Assembly (NCBI RefSeq): GCF_019890635.1
Contig: NZ_JAIOAB010000032.1
Coordinates: 17,973 to 81,972 of the forward strand
Length of the DNA: 64,000 nt
Source: Streptomyces sennicomposti
Lineage (GTDB): Bacteria > Actinomycetota > Actinomycetes > Streptomycetales > Streptomycetaceae
Direction of reading: 5' to 3'
Under the pieces are notes generated by a model. It was not told the DNA's origin. It saw only the letters and a program-made list of their open reading frames with translations, and did not search any database. The position numbers and the translations under genes were made by a program. Of this stretch, positions 1-8,607 are shown in pieces. Each line of letters opens with the position of its first letter. The stretch's first letter is position 1.

Positions 1-188
1 TGCACTCCGAGCATGGGGACGCCGTGCCGGGGCTTCGCGGCCTCCTGCCAGACCAGATACGTGTCGGGCTCACCGTCCGCACCACGGGCGCCACAGCCGA
101 TCGGCGAGCGGGGCGCACCCGGGCGCCGTAGCGGCGCGCCGGTCCGGCGGGTACCGGCGTGACAGGGCGAGGGCGTCGCCCGGACCAC
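1..188 (-). CDS. possible 5' part of a CDS running off the left edge
   Basis: The minus strand is open from an in-frame GTG at 186-188 to the window edge. It has strong GC bias in codon position 3 and reads ...EPDTYLVWQEAAKPRHGVPMLG... over the last 70 bases. No family is recognisable from about 60 residues, and no good ribosome site precedes the GTG, so the start is a guess. The reading frame lies just beyond the terminator-like hairpin that follows the tRNA-Pro gene. Other frames here look like shadows because they lack the codon bias. Confidence 0.3.
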   Translation of the reverse strand, partial: MVRATPSPCHAGTRRTGAPLRRPGAPRSPIGCGARGADGEPDTYLVWQEAAKPRHGVPMLGV

Positions 189-209
189 CCTGGCCCCGGG
201 AACGACCGA

Positions 210-239
210 GGCCGGTTCCGGATGCCTCCGAAACCGGCC
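210..239 (-). terminator. hairpin terminator after tRNA-Pro copy 1
   Basis: A 13-bp stem (GGCCGGTTTCGGA on the minus strand, one mismatch) closes a 4-base loop about 20 bases past the tRNA 3' end. A hairpin of the same design follows the second tRNA-Pro at 15534-15563. Confidence 0.7.
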
Positions 240-260
240 CTGATCTGCGACTCTCACGAG

Positions 261-334
<74 letters not shown>

Positions 335-424
335 ATGCGTTCGTGCGGTGAACCGTGCGAACGCGCAGGTAAACCTTACCGCACGCGAGCGGGTGCCCCC
401 GCGCGGGTCACGGCCGGCGGATGC

Positions 425-952
425 TCAGCGGGGGCTCGCGGTCGGTTCGGGGGCGGGTTCGGACTCCGGGTCCACGTCCTTGGCGTACGCGACGAAGTCG
501 TCGACCATGCGGTGGAACAGGGTGGCGAGTTGGTGCAGTTCGCCGGCCGACCAGCCGGACAGGGCGGCCTCCATGCCGCGGGCGCCCACCTCGCGGATCC
601 GGGCGATGGCGTCCCGGCCCGCCTCGGTGAGCCGGATGCGCTGCGCGCGCCGGTCGTCCGGGTCGGGGACCCGGGTGACGTAGCCGGACTTCTCCAGCTG
701 CTGCACCGTCCGGGTGACATGGGAGGCCTCCACGCCGAGGCGGTTGGCCAGTTCGCCGGGGCGCTGCGGTTCGGAGTCGGCGATCTGGCGCAGCAGCGCC
801 ACGGCCGCGCGGTCCAGCGGAACGCCCGCCAGGCCCATCAGCTTCTCGTGCTGCCGGGCCCGCGTGCTCAGATAGGTGATCCGGGTCAGCGCTCGCTCGA
901 TCTCGGCCACCTCGGGTGAGACGGGTCCGGTCGGCGATGATGCAATGGGCAT
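425..952 (-). CDS. MarR-family transcriptional regulator
   Basis: This 175-aa protein has the winged-helix layout of MarR regulators: a dimerisation helix at the N-terminus, a helix-turn-helix around residues 55-85 (RPGELANRLGVEASHVTRTV), the wing with the family signature DPDDRRAQRIRLTEAGR at about 95-112, and a C-terminal helix pair. Such proteins bind short palindromes and release DNA on binding a ligand or on oxidation. The ligand cannot be read from sequence. The gene stands alone on the minus strand. The acidic, proline-rich tail (about 15 residues) is not part of the fold. A 10-bp palindrome about 30 bases upstream of the start is a candidate autoregulatory site. Confidence 0.9.
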   Translation of the reverse strand: MPIASSPTGPVSPEVAEIERALTRITYLSTRARQHEKLMGLAGVPLDRAAVALLRQIADSEPQRPGELANRLGVEASHVTRTVQQLEKSGYVTRVPDPDDRRAQRIRLTEAGRDAIARIREVGARGMEAALSGWSAGELHQLATLFHRMVDDFVAYAKDVDPESEPAPEPTASPR

Positions 953-979
953 GCGTCCCAGCCTACCATATCGTTGCGT

Positions 980-989
980 TACTCAAGTA
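980..989. promoter_or_regulatory. candidate MarR operator palindrome
   Basis: TACTCAAGTA is a 10-bp palindrome 28 bases upstream of the marR start, in an AT-richer stretch that should hold the promoter. MarR genes are commonly autoregulated from such sites. The assignment rests on position and symmetry only. Confidence 0.35.
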
Positions 990-1019
990 GTTTGCGGATG
1001 CGCACAGCGTGAGCAGGGT

Positions 1020-1052
1020 GCCGCCGGCCGTCCCCCTCGGACGGCCGGCGGC
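1020..1052 (-). terminator. strong hairpin terminator
   Basis: A perfect 14-bp stem (GCCGCCGGCCGTCC) with a 5-base loop lies downstream of the membrane-protein gene and upstream of the marR promoter, so it probably ends the 1219-1731 transcript. Confidence 0.6.
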
Positions 1053-1218
1053 ACCTGCGGTGTGGCGCCCGGCGGCTGCCGCCTCCAGCGGGGCGATGCC
1101 CAACCAAAGGGCGTCGCAGGCCAGTTCGCACCGCACCTTCGGTGTCGCGGATACCCCGTCCGGCACCGTACGCACCACCGGTGGCGCCCTCGGGACCCGG
1201 ACGCCCCGCGCTCCCCCG

Positions 1219-1731
1219 CTACTTGATGATCGCGTTGGCCACGACCACGAACAGCCCCAGCAGGGCGTCTCCCACACCCGTCGCCAGCGCGATCGTCCAG
1301 CGGCGGCCCGCCCAGCGGGCCGAGAGCAGGCCGAGGACGAACAGCAGGGTGATGTTGAGCGTGAAGGCCGGGTACTCCACGCCGTCGGCCGGCCACCAGC
1401 CCCAGCCCGCGCCCGCCAGGATCAGGACGGTGGGCAGCATCGCCGCCACCAGCGGCCACTCGGCGGCCAGGGCGCGCAGGACCTGCCCGCGGCGGTGCGG
1501 GCCCCGGTCCGCGATGTAGTGGGCGTAGCCGTGCGCGAGGGCGGACGCGAACGCCGTCACCAGCAGCCAGGCGGCGTCGTAGCGGCGGCTCGCGCCGGAC
1601 TCGTGGCCGTGGAAGGTGAGCGCGGCGACCATCGCGCTGGCCACCACGGCCCCGTAGACCCCGCCGAACAGCAGCATGGAACGGGCGTCGTGCGCCGGCC
1701 GCCGAGCGCCGGCCGCCGTGAGGTCCGCCAT
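1219..1731 (-). CDS. small integral membrane protein, unknown function
   Basis: This 170-aa protein is dominated by hydrophobic helices: about residues 18-38, 55-72, 88-108, 123-138 and 145-168, giving four or five membrane spans. The extramembrane loops contain the motifs HGHESG and HYIADRGPHRRGQ. The protein resembles the uncharacterised membrane proteins that are frequent in Streptomyces, but I cannot place it in a named family. It lies between marR and the cupin gene with its own terminator downstream, so it is probably monocistronic. The charged segment DRGPHRRGQ between spans 2 and 3 suggests a cytoplasmic loop. Confidence 0.7.
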   Translation of the reverse strand: MADLTAAGARRPAHDARSMLLFGGVYGAVVASAMVAALTFHGHESGASRRYDAAWLLVTAFASALAHGYAHYIADRGPHRRGQVLRALAAEWPLVAAMLPTVLILAGAGWGWWPADGVEYPAFTLNITLLFVLGLLSARWAGRRWTIALATGVGDALLGLFVVVANAIIK

Positions 1732-2082
1732 GGGCTGCTCTCTTCGCGGGCGTGGCGTGCGGGGACGGTCCCCTCAACGATCACCCGGGCCGCCGACGGC
1801 CGCCACTTCGCACGGTCCGCAGCGGCGCACGGCCCGCAGCGGTGCGCCAGCGGTGCGGTGCGTCCGGGCGGCGCGGCAGCGGTGCGGTGCGTCCGGGCGG
1901 CGCGACACCGGCGCAGTGCGTCGGGCAGCGAGACGGCGACGTGGCGCGCTCGGCCGCGCGGCAGCGGTGCGGTGCGCTCACTCCGTATCCTCCGAGCGCA
2001 CGACGAAGTGTCCGTCCCGGTGGCCCGCTCCCCCACACTCTGTCCAGGTCGCGCGGGCGGTGGCCGCCGTTAGGGTCGGCGC
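1732..2082. repeat. intergenic region with GC-rich direct repeats
   Basis: No gene is supported here. Between about 1840 and 1905 the block GCGGTGCGGTGCGTCCGGGC occurs twice in tandem (period about 32), with degenerate relatives up to 1980. The stretch should contain the divergent promoters of the membrane-protein gene (minus) and the cupin gene (plus). No clear -10/-35 pair stands out. Confidence 0.5.
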
Positions 2083-2442
2083 ATGACCGACAGCTTCCCG
2101 CTCGCCAGCTTCTCGCTCCACGTGCCCGACGCCGACCTCGTGCCCGAACCGCTCGACCCGGAGCAGATCGTCTCCGGGGCGCCCGAGGTGACCGGCAAGG
2201 TCGTGCACGAGTCGGCGGACGGCCGCCAGGTGCGCGGCATCTGGCAGATCACCCCCGGCGTCGTCACCGACACGGAGGCGGACGAGATGTTCGTGGTGCT
2301 CAGCGGTTCGGCGACCATCGAGGTCGAGGGCGGCCCCACCCTGCGCGTCGGGCCCGGGGACCTGGCGGTGCTGCGCGCGGGCGACCGTACGACGTGGACG
2401 GTGCACGAGGCGCTGCGCAAGGTGTACGCGATCAGCCTCTGA
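2083..2442 (+). CDS. cupin-domain protein (DUF861/ureidoglycine-type cupin)
   Basis: This 119-aa single-cupin protein contains a typical small beta-barrel core from about residue 45 to 115. Motif 1 reads ADEMFVVLSGSATIEVEGG and motif 2 GPGDLAVLRAGDRTTWTVHE. The N-terminal extension of about 40 residues is usual for the DUF861 group, which includes (S)-ureidoglycine aminohydrolase-like cupins. The histidines that bind metal in motif 1 of many cupins are replaced by acidic residues, so catalysis is uncertain and a binding role is possible. The gene faces away from the membrane-protein gene and is convergent with the GPP34 gene. The start follows a weak AGGG site. Confidence 0.8.
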   Translation: MTDSFPLASFSLHVPDADLVPEPLDPEQIVSGAPEVTGKVVHESADGRQVRGIWQITPGVVTDTEADEMFVVLSGSATIEVEGGPTLRVGPGDLAVLRAGDRTTWTVHEALRKVYAISL

Positions 2443-2493
2443 CGGGACTCCGGCGGCGCGCCCGATGCCGCCCGGCGGCCCCGGCGGTCCGGC

Positions 2494-3132
2494 TCACGCG
2501 CCCCGCCACACGTTCGCGAAGGCCGCGGCCTCGAGCGCGCGGCGCTGGCGTACGGCCTCCAGTTCCATCACCGCGTCGTGGACGGCGGCCAGGACTGTGA
2601 GGGCCGTGTCGTCGGTGACCGCCGGGTCCGCCGGGGTCAGTTCCTCGCGGATCCCGACGGCCGCGGCCAGCGCGAGCAGCACCGGTTCGTCCGCCGCCCA
2701 CCGGTACGCCGCCCGCCGCCGGGCCTCGGTGTCGCTGAGCACGGTGCGTCCGCCCCGGAAAGGCAGCCAGCGGCTGCGCTCCCAGGTGATCTGGCCCTCC
2801 GCCTCCAGCGCGGCGAGATACGCCGACGACAGGCCGCGGCCGCGCCGCCAGAGCCAGTCCGGCAGCGGCTCGTACGGCTCCTCCCGCACGAGCGCGGCGG
2901 CGGCCTCGGCCAGCAGACCGTCCTGCGGGCCGGGAGGGGGCAGGGGCGCGAGACGGTCCGGGCCGGGGCCGGTCAGGGGCGCGAGACGGTCGCCCCGCAG
3001 CCGGACGGTCCCGGTCCGGAGCAGGTCGTAGGCCTCGGCGCCGGCCAGGGCGAGCGAGAGGTCTCCGCGTCCCAGGGGCCGGCTGGGCGCCACGTCCAGG
3101 GCGACGATCATCAAATCCCGCGGTGTGCTCAT
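2494..3132 (-). CDS. GPP34 (Golgi phosphoprotein 3-like) family protein
   Basis: This 212-aa protein matches the bacterial GPP34 group. It begins STPRDLMIVALDV, continues with DLSLALAGAEAYDLL, and has the helical core with EEPYEPLPDWLWRRGRGLSSAYLAALEAEG and a C-terminal helix LEAVRQRRALEAAAFANVWRG. Eukaryotic relatives bind phosphatidylinositol 4-phosphate. In actinomycetes the family is abundant but functionally unassigned. I prefer the internal ATG at 3132 over the longer frame to 3192 because GGGGAG lies 5 bases before it and homologues begin with this sequence. It is convergent with the cupin gene. Confidence 0.85.
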   Translation of the reverse strand: MSTPRDLMIVALDVAPSRPLGRGDLSLALAGAEAYDLLRTGTVRLRGDRLAPLTGPGPDRLAPLPPPGPQDGLLAEAAAALVREEPYEPLPDWLWRRGRGLSSAYLAALEAEGQITWERSRWLPFRGGRTVLSDTEARRRAAYRWAADEPVLLALAAAVGIREELTPADPAVTDDTALTVLAAVHDAVMELEAVRQRRALEAAAFANVWRGA

Positions 3133-3192
3133 GGTGCTCCCCGTCAAAGGGCGTGTCCGACACTGCGCCGCCGGGTCGCCGGCGTGGGACAT

Positions 3193-3391
3193 GGCGCTCG
3201 GTTCTCTTACCGGGCCGACTGTAGCGCGGCAAGGTCACGGGCGTAGGGCGGGCGTGAGCGAGCTCGGGCGGGCTCCCCGTCCCGGCGCCGCCTCGCACAC
3301 GCCCCGCCGGAACCGCCCGCTCACCTCCCGCGAGGCCGCCCGCTCGCACCCTCGCGGAAACCGCCCGCTCACACCTCGCGGGAGCGCCCCC
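3193..3391. repeat. degenerate repeats around CCGCCCGCTCAC
   Basis: Between about 3298 and 3400 the block (A/G)CCGCCCGCTC(A/G)CACC...CGCGG recurs three to four times with a period near 40. It lies downstream of the inositol TIM-barrel gene and upstream of the GPP34 gene and is not coding. Confidence 0.45.
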
Positions 3392-4294
3392 TCACGCCCC
3401 GCAGGACCGCAGGAAACGCCGGGTGCGTACGGCGACGGGCAGCGGCCGGTCCGGGTCGCAGGGGTACATGTCCTGCTCCACGATGGCGAACAGGTCCACC
3501 CCCAGCCGCTGCGCGGCCACCAGCACCGGCTCCAGCTCCGGTACGCCGGACGGCGGTTCGCACATCACCCCGCGCTGGACGGCCGGCCCGAACGGCAGCC
3601 CGTCCGCGACCACTTCGGCGAGGACCGCCGGATCGACCTGCTTGAGGTGCAGATAGCCGATCCGCTCGCCGTAGGTCTCGATCAGTTTGACGCTGTCGCC
3701 GCCGCAGTAGGCGTAGTGCCCGGTGTCCAGGCACAGGTTGACCAGTTCGGAGTCGGTGGAGTCGAGGAAGCGTTCGACGTGGTCCTCGGTGTCGATGTGG
3801 GTGTCGGCGTGCGGATGGACGACGATGTCGAGGCCGTAGGTCTCCTTGACCTCGTGGCCGAGGCGTTCCATGCCCTTGGTCAGGTGGACCCACTGCTCGG
3901 TGGTCAGCTCGGGCGGTTCCAGGATCTCGGCGGTCTTGTCGTCGCGCCAGAAGGAGGGGATGACGACGAGGTGCCGGGCGCCCATGGCCCGGGTGAGGGC
4001 GGCGACCCGGCCGACCTGGTCCCAGGTGGACTCCCAGACGGACGGGCCGTGGTGCAGTCCGGTGAAGACGGTGCCCGCCGAGACCTGGAGGCCGCGCCGG
4101 GCGACCTCGTCGGCGAGGCGGGCCGGGTCGGTCGGGAGGTAGCCGTAGGGGCCGAGTTCGATCCAGGAGTAGCCGGCCTCGGCGACCTCGTCGAGGAAGC
4201 GCCGCCAGGGGATCTGGCGGGGGTCGTCGGCGAACCAGACGCCCCAGGAGTCCGGGGCCGAGCCGACCCGGATGCGGTCGAGTACGGGGGCCAT
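3392..4294 (-). CDS. sugar phosphate isomerase/epimerase, IolE/IolI-type TIM barrel
   Basis: This 300-aa AP-endonuclease-2-type TIM barrel starts with RVGSAPDSWGVWFADDP, the signature of inositol-linked isomerases and dehydratases. Likely metal ligands are present: a histidine pair in VVHPHADTHIDT, the aspartate and histidine in LCLDTGHYAYCGGD, the histidine in YLHLKQVD and the C-terminal glutamate in FAIVEQDMYP. Divergence from iolC-iolB-iolD points to a step in myo-inositol breakdown, either inosose dehydration (IolE-like) or inosose isomerisation (IolI-like). The sequence does not separate these two. The intergenic space with iolC contains a long inverted repeat that may hold a shared operator. 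Confidence 0.85.
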   Translation of the reverse strand: MAPVLDRIRVGSAPDSWGVWFADDPRQIPWRRFLDEVAEAGYSWIELGPYGYLPTDPARLADEVARRGLQVSAGTVFTGLHHGPSVWESTWDQVGRVAALTRAMGARHLVVIPSFWRDDKTAEILEPPELTTEQWVHLTKGMERLGHEVKETYGLDIVVHPHADTHIDTEDHVERFLDSTDSELVNLCLDTGHYAYCGGDSVKLIETYGERIGYLHLKQVDPAVLAEVVADGLPFGPAVQRGVMCEPPSGVPELEPVLVAAQRLGVDLFAIVEQDMYPCDPDRPLPVAVRTRRFLRSCGA

Positions 4295-4621
4295 GGCAGC
4301 AGTTCCCTTCCGAAGACGCCGGTACGGGTCCGGGAGCCGTCCCGGCGGCCGTCGCGTGGGACGGGTCCGTAGGGGCGGTAGGGGCGGGGAGAGCGGAACA
4401 GGACGGGACGGGACGGAGCGGATGCGGGGAGCGGAGGGCGGGACGCGGAGAGCGGTCCATGCTTCCCGCGCCCCGGCATGCCGTCAACCCATCCTTCCCC
4501 GGACAGGTCCGTATGTATGTACAAAGCCAAGCATGGACAGGAGTGCGCCGGGGGACCTACACCTGGGAGGCGGCGGCCCCGCGGTCCGGCGCCGCCCCGG
4601 TTCGATCGAGGAGCGTCGCGC
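4295..4621. promoter_or_regulatory. divergent inositol promoter region with inverted repeat
   Basis: The 327-bp gap between the divergent TIM-barrel and iolC genes has no ORF with coding bias. It contains a 9-bp inverted repeat, TCCATGCTT (4456-4464) and AAGCATGGA (4529-4537), framing the AT-rich block GTATGTATGTACAAAG (4511-4526), which is the most promoter-like stretch. This arrangement suits an inositol-responsive repressor, but the regulator is not in the window. Confidence 0.45.
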
Positions 4622-5668
4622 ATGGCCGAGTCAGTCGGGTCCGCCCAGGTCTTCGACCTGATCACCATGGGCCGCATCGGGGTCGATCTGTACCCGCTGC
4701 AGTCCGGGGTGCCCCTGGCGCGGGTGGAGACCTTCGGCAAGTTCCTCGGCGGCTCGGCGGCCAACGTGGCCGTGGCGGCCGCCCGGCTCGGCCGGTCCGC
4801 CGCCGTGATCACCCGCACCGGCGACGACCCCTTCGGCGCCTATCTGCACGAGGCGCTGAAGGAGTTCGGCGTGGACGACCGCTGGGTCACGCCGGTCGGC
4901 GCGCTCCCGACGCCGGTCACGTTCTGCGAGATCTTCCCGCCGGACGACTTCCCGCTGTACTTCTACCGCCGCCCCAAGGCCCCCGACCTGGAGATCCACC
5001 CGGGCGAACTGGACCTGGACGCGATCCGCGCGGCCCGGGTCTTCTGGATGACCGGCACCGGGCTGAGCGAGGAGCCCAGCCGCTCGGCCACGCTCGCCGC
5101 GCTGGCGGCCCGCGCCCGGGCGGGCACGACGGTCTTCGACCTCGACTGGCGCCCCATGTTCTGGCCGGGCGGCGGCGAAGCCTCCGACGGGTCCTCCCCC
5201 GCCGCGCCCGTCCCTCCCGGCGGCGCCGAGCGGGCCCGCCCGCACTACGCCGAGGCGCTGCGCCACGCCACCGTCGCAGTCGGCAACCTGGACGAGTGCG
5301 AGATCGCCACCGGGGTGCGCGAGCCGGAGGCCTGCGCGGAGGCGCTGCTGGCGGCGGGAGTGGAGCTGGCCGTGGTCAAGCAGGGTCCCAAGGGGGTGCT
5401 GGCGGTGCACCGCGACGGCGCCCGGGTCTCGGTGCCGCCCGTGCCGGTGGAGGTCGTCAACGGGCTCGGCGCGGGCGACGCGTTCGGCGGCGCGCTCTGC
5501 CACGGGCTGCTCGCCGGCTGGGACCTGACGACGACGATGCGGTACGCCAACGCGGCCGGCGCGCTGGTCGCCTCCCGCCTCGCCTGCTCGGCCGCGATGC
5601 CCACCCGTGACGAGGTCGACGCCCTCCTCGCCCGCTCCGCCGCCAGAACCTCCCAGCCTCCGCCCTGA
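4622..5668 (+). CDS. iolC: 5-dehydro-2-deoxygluconokinase
   Basis: This 348-aa PfkB-family kinase phosphorylates 2-deoxy-5-keto-gluconate in inositol catabolism. The N-terminal PfkB motif is seen in GKFLGGSAANVAVAAARLG, and the C-terminal motif with the catalytic base in NGLGAGDAFGGALCHGLL near residues 279-296. FCEIFPPDDFPLYFYRRPKAPD is typical of IolC rather than other PfkB sugars. ATG 4622 is chosen because GAGGAG lies 7 bases upstream and the protein then begins at normal length; longer in-frame starts lack a site. A proline/serine-rich insertion near residue 190 (EASDGSSPAAPVPPGG) is not usual. It leads the iolC-iolB-iolD operon. Confidence 0.93.
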   Translation: MAESVGSAQVFDLITMGRIGVDLYPLQSGVPLARVETFGKFLGGSAANVAVAAARLGRSAAVITRTGDDPFGAYLHEALKEFGVDDRWVTPVGALPTPVTFCEIFPPDDFPLYFYRRPKAPDLEIHPGELDLDAIRAARVFWMTGTGLSEEPSRSATLAALAARARAGTTVFDLDWRPMFWPGGGEASDGSSPAAPVPPGGAERARPHYAEALRHATVAVGNLDECEIATGVREPEACAEALLAAGVELAVVKQGPKGVLAVHRDGARVSVPPVPVEVVNGLGAGDAFGGALCHGLLAGWDLTTTMRYANAAGALVASRLACSAAMPTRDEVDALLARSAARTSQPPP

Positions 5669-5735
5669 TCACGGCCCCTTCCGAACCCCCGCCCGATACC
5701 CCCGGAGTCCCGCCCGCCCGTCGAGGAGGCAGCCG

Positions 5736-6647
5736 ATGACCAGCCCGTACCGGATGACCAGCCCGTACCATCTGCCCGCCGGCCGGGCCGCCGACGGCCC
5801 GTACGCCGTGGCCGTCACCCCGGAGCACGCCGGCTGGGGCCACGCCGAGCTGCGCGTCCTGGAACTGCCGGCAGGCGCTTCGCACACCTTCGACACCGGC
5901 GACAGCGAGTGGATCGTGCTCCCGCTCGGCGGCGGCTGCACGGTGACGGCCGTGGACGACTTCGGCCACGACACGTTCCGCCTCACCGGCCGCGACAGCG
6001 TGTTCGACGGCGTCAGCGACTTCGCGTACGTGCCGCGCGACGCCCGTACGACCGTCTTCGCGCCCGCCGGCGGACGGTTCGCGCTCGCCGGGGCCCGCTG
6101 CACCCGGCGGCTGCCCGCCCGCCACGGTCCCGCCGCCGGGGTGCCGGTGGAGCTGCGCGGCAGCGGCGCCTGCTCCCGGCAGGTGAACAACTTCGCGGCG
6201 GCCGGGGTGTTCGCCTGCGACCGGCTGATCGCGGTCGAGGTGCTCACACCGGGCGGCAACTGGTCCTCCTTCCCGCCGCACAAGCACGACGAGCACCGCC
6301 CCGGCGAGGAGTCCGTGCTGGAGGAGATCTACTACTTCGAGTTCGCCGCGCACGAGGGCGTCCCCGGCCTCGGCTACCAGCGGGTCGCCCCGTCGGGACA
6401 CGGCCGGGGCACGGACGTGCTGGCCGAGGTGCGCGGCGGCGACGTCGTCCTGATCCCGGACGGCTGGCACGGGCCGTCGATGGCCGTGCCCGGCCACCAC
6501 ATGTACTACCTGAACGTCATGGCGGGCCCGGACCCCGAGCGCGCCTGGCTGATCAGCGACCACCCCGACCACGCCTGGGTCCGCGGCACCTGGCCGGACC
6601 AGCCGGTCGACCCGCGGCTGCCCTTGTACACGGCCCCTTCTCCGTAA
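5736..6647 (+). CDS. iolB: 5-deoxy-glucuronate isomerase
   Basis: This 303-aa bicupin (KduI/IolB family) converts 5-deoxy-glucuronate to 2-deoxy-5-keto-gluconate, the substrate of IolC. The metal-binding cupin is visible in FPPHKHDEHRPGEESVLEEIYYFEF, with further contacts in IPDGWHGPSMAVPGHHMYYLN. The gene follows iolC by 67 bases. GAGGAGG at 5723-5729 precedes ATG 5736. An exact 16-base tandem copy (period 18) repeats the start, giving MTSPYR-MTSPYH and a second possible ATG at 5754; the first has the better spacing. Confidence 0.93.
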   Translation: MTSPYRMTSPYHLPAGRAADGPYAVAVTPEHAGWGHAELRVLELPAGASHTFDTGDSEWIVLPLGGGCTVTAVDDFGHDTFRLTGRDSVFDGVSDFAYVPRDARTTVFAPAGGRFALAGARCTRRLPARHGPAAGVPVELRGSGACSRQVNNFAAAGVFACDRLIAVEVLTPGGNWSSFPPHKHDEHRPGEESVLEEIYYFEFAAHEGVPGLGYQRVAPSGHGRGTDVLAEVRGGDVVLIPDGWHGPSMAVPGHHMYYLNVMAGPDPERAWLISDHPDHAWVRGTWPDQPVDPRLPLYTAPSP

Positions 6648-6710
6648 GCCGCCGAAGCCGCCCAGCGACCCGACCCCCGTGAGACCCCCGATGTCAGTGA
6701 GGTACCGACC

Positions 6711-8600
6711 ATGACCGAGCCCAGCGGGCCGACCGCGTCCACGGTCCGGCTGACCGTCGCCCAGGCCCTGGTGCGCTTCCTCGCCGCCCAGCACACCGAG
6801 CGGGACGGCGTACGGCACCGGCTCATCGCCGGGATGTGGGGCGTCTTCGGGCACGGCAACGTCGCCGGCATCGGCCAGGCCCTCGTGGAACACGCGGACG
6901 TGATGCCGTATCACCAGGGCCGCAACGAGCAGGCGATGGTGCACGCGGCGGTCGGCTACGCCCGTCAGAGCGGGCGGCTGTCCGCCCAGGCGGTCACCAC
7001 GTCCATCGGGCCGGGCGCGACCAACCTCGTCACGGGCGCGGCGCTGGCCACGATCAACCGCCTGCCGGTGCTGCTCCTGCCCGGCGACTACTTCGCCGCC
7101 CATGTCGCCGATCCGCTCCTCCAGCAGCTGGAACACCCCTCGGCCGGGGACGTCTCCGTCAACGACACCCTGCGGCCGGTCTCCCGGTACTTCGACCGGA
7201 TCACCCGCCCCGAGGCGCTGATCGGGTCCGCGCTCGACGCGATGCGGGTGCTGACCGATCCGGCGGAGACGGGCGCGGTCACCCTCGCGCTGCCGCAGGA
7301 CGTGCAGGCGGAGAGCCACGACTGGCCGGTGGAGTTCTTCGCCGAGCGGGTGTGGCGGGTACGGCGGCCCGCTCCCGACCCGGCAGAACTCGCCGACGCC
7401 GCCGCCGCGATCCGGCGCGCCGCCCGTCCGCTGATCGTGGCCGGCGGCGGCGTCCGGCACAGCGCGGCGGAGGACGCGCTGCGGGCGCTGGCGGACGCCA
7501 CCGGCATCCCGGTCGCCGTCACCCAGGCGGGCAAGGGGGTGCTGCGCCACGACCATCCGGCCGAGGTGGGCGGCATCGGGCACACCGGCACGGCGGTCGC
7601 CGACGAGCTGGCCCGCACCGCCGACCTGGTCGTGGGCGTCGGCACCCGCTACACCGACTTCACCACCGCCTCCGGCACCCTCTTCCAGAACCCGGACGTG
7701 CGGTTCGTCAACCTGAACATCACCGCGTTCGACGCCCACAAGCTGGCGGCGGCCCCGCTCGTGTGCGACGCCCGCACCGGGCTGACCGCGCTCGCCGGCG
7801 CCCTGGCCGGGCACCGGGTGGCCGCCGCGTACGAGGCCGAGTACCGGGCGGGCAAGGAGCGTTGGGAGCGGGTGGTCGAGGCGGCGTACCGGGCGGCGGA
7901 CGACAGCGCCGTGCCGAGCCAGACGCAGGTGCTCGGCGCGCTGGACGCGGTGGTGGACGACACGGACGTGGTGATCAACGCGGCCGGCTCGCTCCCCGGC
8001 GATCTGCACAAGCTGTGGCGGGCCCGCTCGTCGCGCCAGTACCACGTGGAGTACGGCTACTCCTGCATGGGCTACGAGATCCCGGCCGCGATCGGCGTGC
8101 GGCAGGCCGCGCCGGACGTCCCGGTGTGGGCGCTGGTCGGCGACGGGACGTATCTGATGATGCCGACCGAGATCGTCACGGCCGTCCAGGAGGAACTGCC
8201 GATCAAGGTGGTGCTGATCCAGAACCACGGCTACGCCTCGATCGGCGGCCTGTCGGAGTCGGTGGGCGCCGAACGCTTCGGCACGGCCTACCGGCGCCGC
8301 GCGCCCGACGGCTCGCTGACCGGGGAGCCGCTGCCCGTGGACCTGGCCGCCAACGCCGCCAGCCTCGGCATGGACGTGCTGCGCCCCAAGACCGTGGCGG
8401 AGCTGCGCGAGGCCCTGCGCACGGCCCGCGCCGCCACCCGCCCGACGTGCGTGTACGTCGAGACGGACCCGTCCGCGGCCGCTCCCGGACCCGAGGCGTG
8501 GTGGGACGTGCCGGTGGCGGAGGTGGCCGCCCGGCCGGCGGCGGTCGAGGCCCGCGAGCGCTACGTCCGCGAGGCCGCGCGGCGCCGCCGCCCGCTGTGA
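6711..8600 (+). CDS. iolD: 3D-(3,5/4)-trihydroxycyclohexane-1,2-dione acylhydrolase (ThDP-dependent)
   Basis: This 629-aa thiamine-diphosphate enzyme opens the cyclohexane ring of the inositol intermediate. The ThDP fold is seen in the Pyr domain (YHQGRNEQAMVHAAVGYARQ with the catalytic glutamate, then TTSIGPGATNLVTGAALA), the central domain (LIVAGGGVRHS) and the PP domain (YGYSCMGYEIPAAIG and LVGDGTYLMMPTEI for the diphosphate/Mg motif). NHGYASIGGLSESVG is characteristic of IolD. It is the last gene of the iolC-B-D run, 63 bases after iolB. The iolA and iolG genes are not adjacent. Confidence 0.94.
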   Translation: MTEPSGPTASTVRLTVAQALVRFLAAQHTERDGVRHRLIAGMWGVFGHGNVAGIGQALVEHADVMPYHQGRNEQAMVHAAVGYARQSGRLSAQAVTTSIGPGATNLVTGAALATINRLPVLLLPGDYFAAHVADPLLQQLEHPSAGDVSVNDTLRPVSRYFDRITRPEALIGSALDAMRVLTDPAETGAVTLALPQDVQAESHDWPVEFFAERVWRVRRPAPDPAELADAAAAIRRAARPLIVAGGGVRHSAAEDALRALADATGIPVAVTQAGKGVLRHDHPAEVGGIGHTGTAVADELARTADLVVGVGTRYTDFTTASGTLFQNPDVRFVNLNITAFDAHKLAAAPLVCDARTGLTALAGALAGHRVAAAYEAEYRAGKERWERVVEAAYRAADDSAVPSQTQVLGALDAVVDDTDVVINAAGSLPGDLHKLWRARSSRQYHVEYGYSCMGYEIPAAIGVRQAAPDVPVWALVGDGTYLMMPTEIVTAVQEELPIKVVLIQNHGYASIGGLSESVGAERFGTAYRRRAPDGSLTGEPLPVDLAANAASLGMDVLRPKTVAELREALRTARAATRPTCVYVETDPSAAAPGPEAWWDVPVAEVAARPAAVEARERYVREAARRRRPL

Positions 8601-8607
8601 GGGCGGC

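Noticed and set aside
963..1277. small minus-strand ORF between marR and the membrane-protein gene
   Set aside because: Part has codon bias (TPKVRCELACDALWLG), but it crosses the strong terminator at 1020-1052 and has no convincing start.
5457..8228. 923-codon open frame on the minus strand opposite iolC, iolB and iolD
   Set aside because: It is antisense to three well-recognised genes, is His/Arg/Gly-rich, and matches no family. It is a GC-bias shadow.
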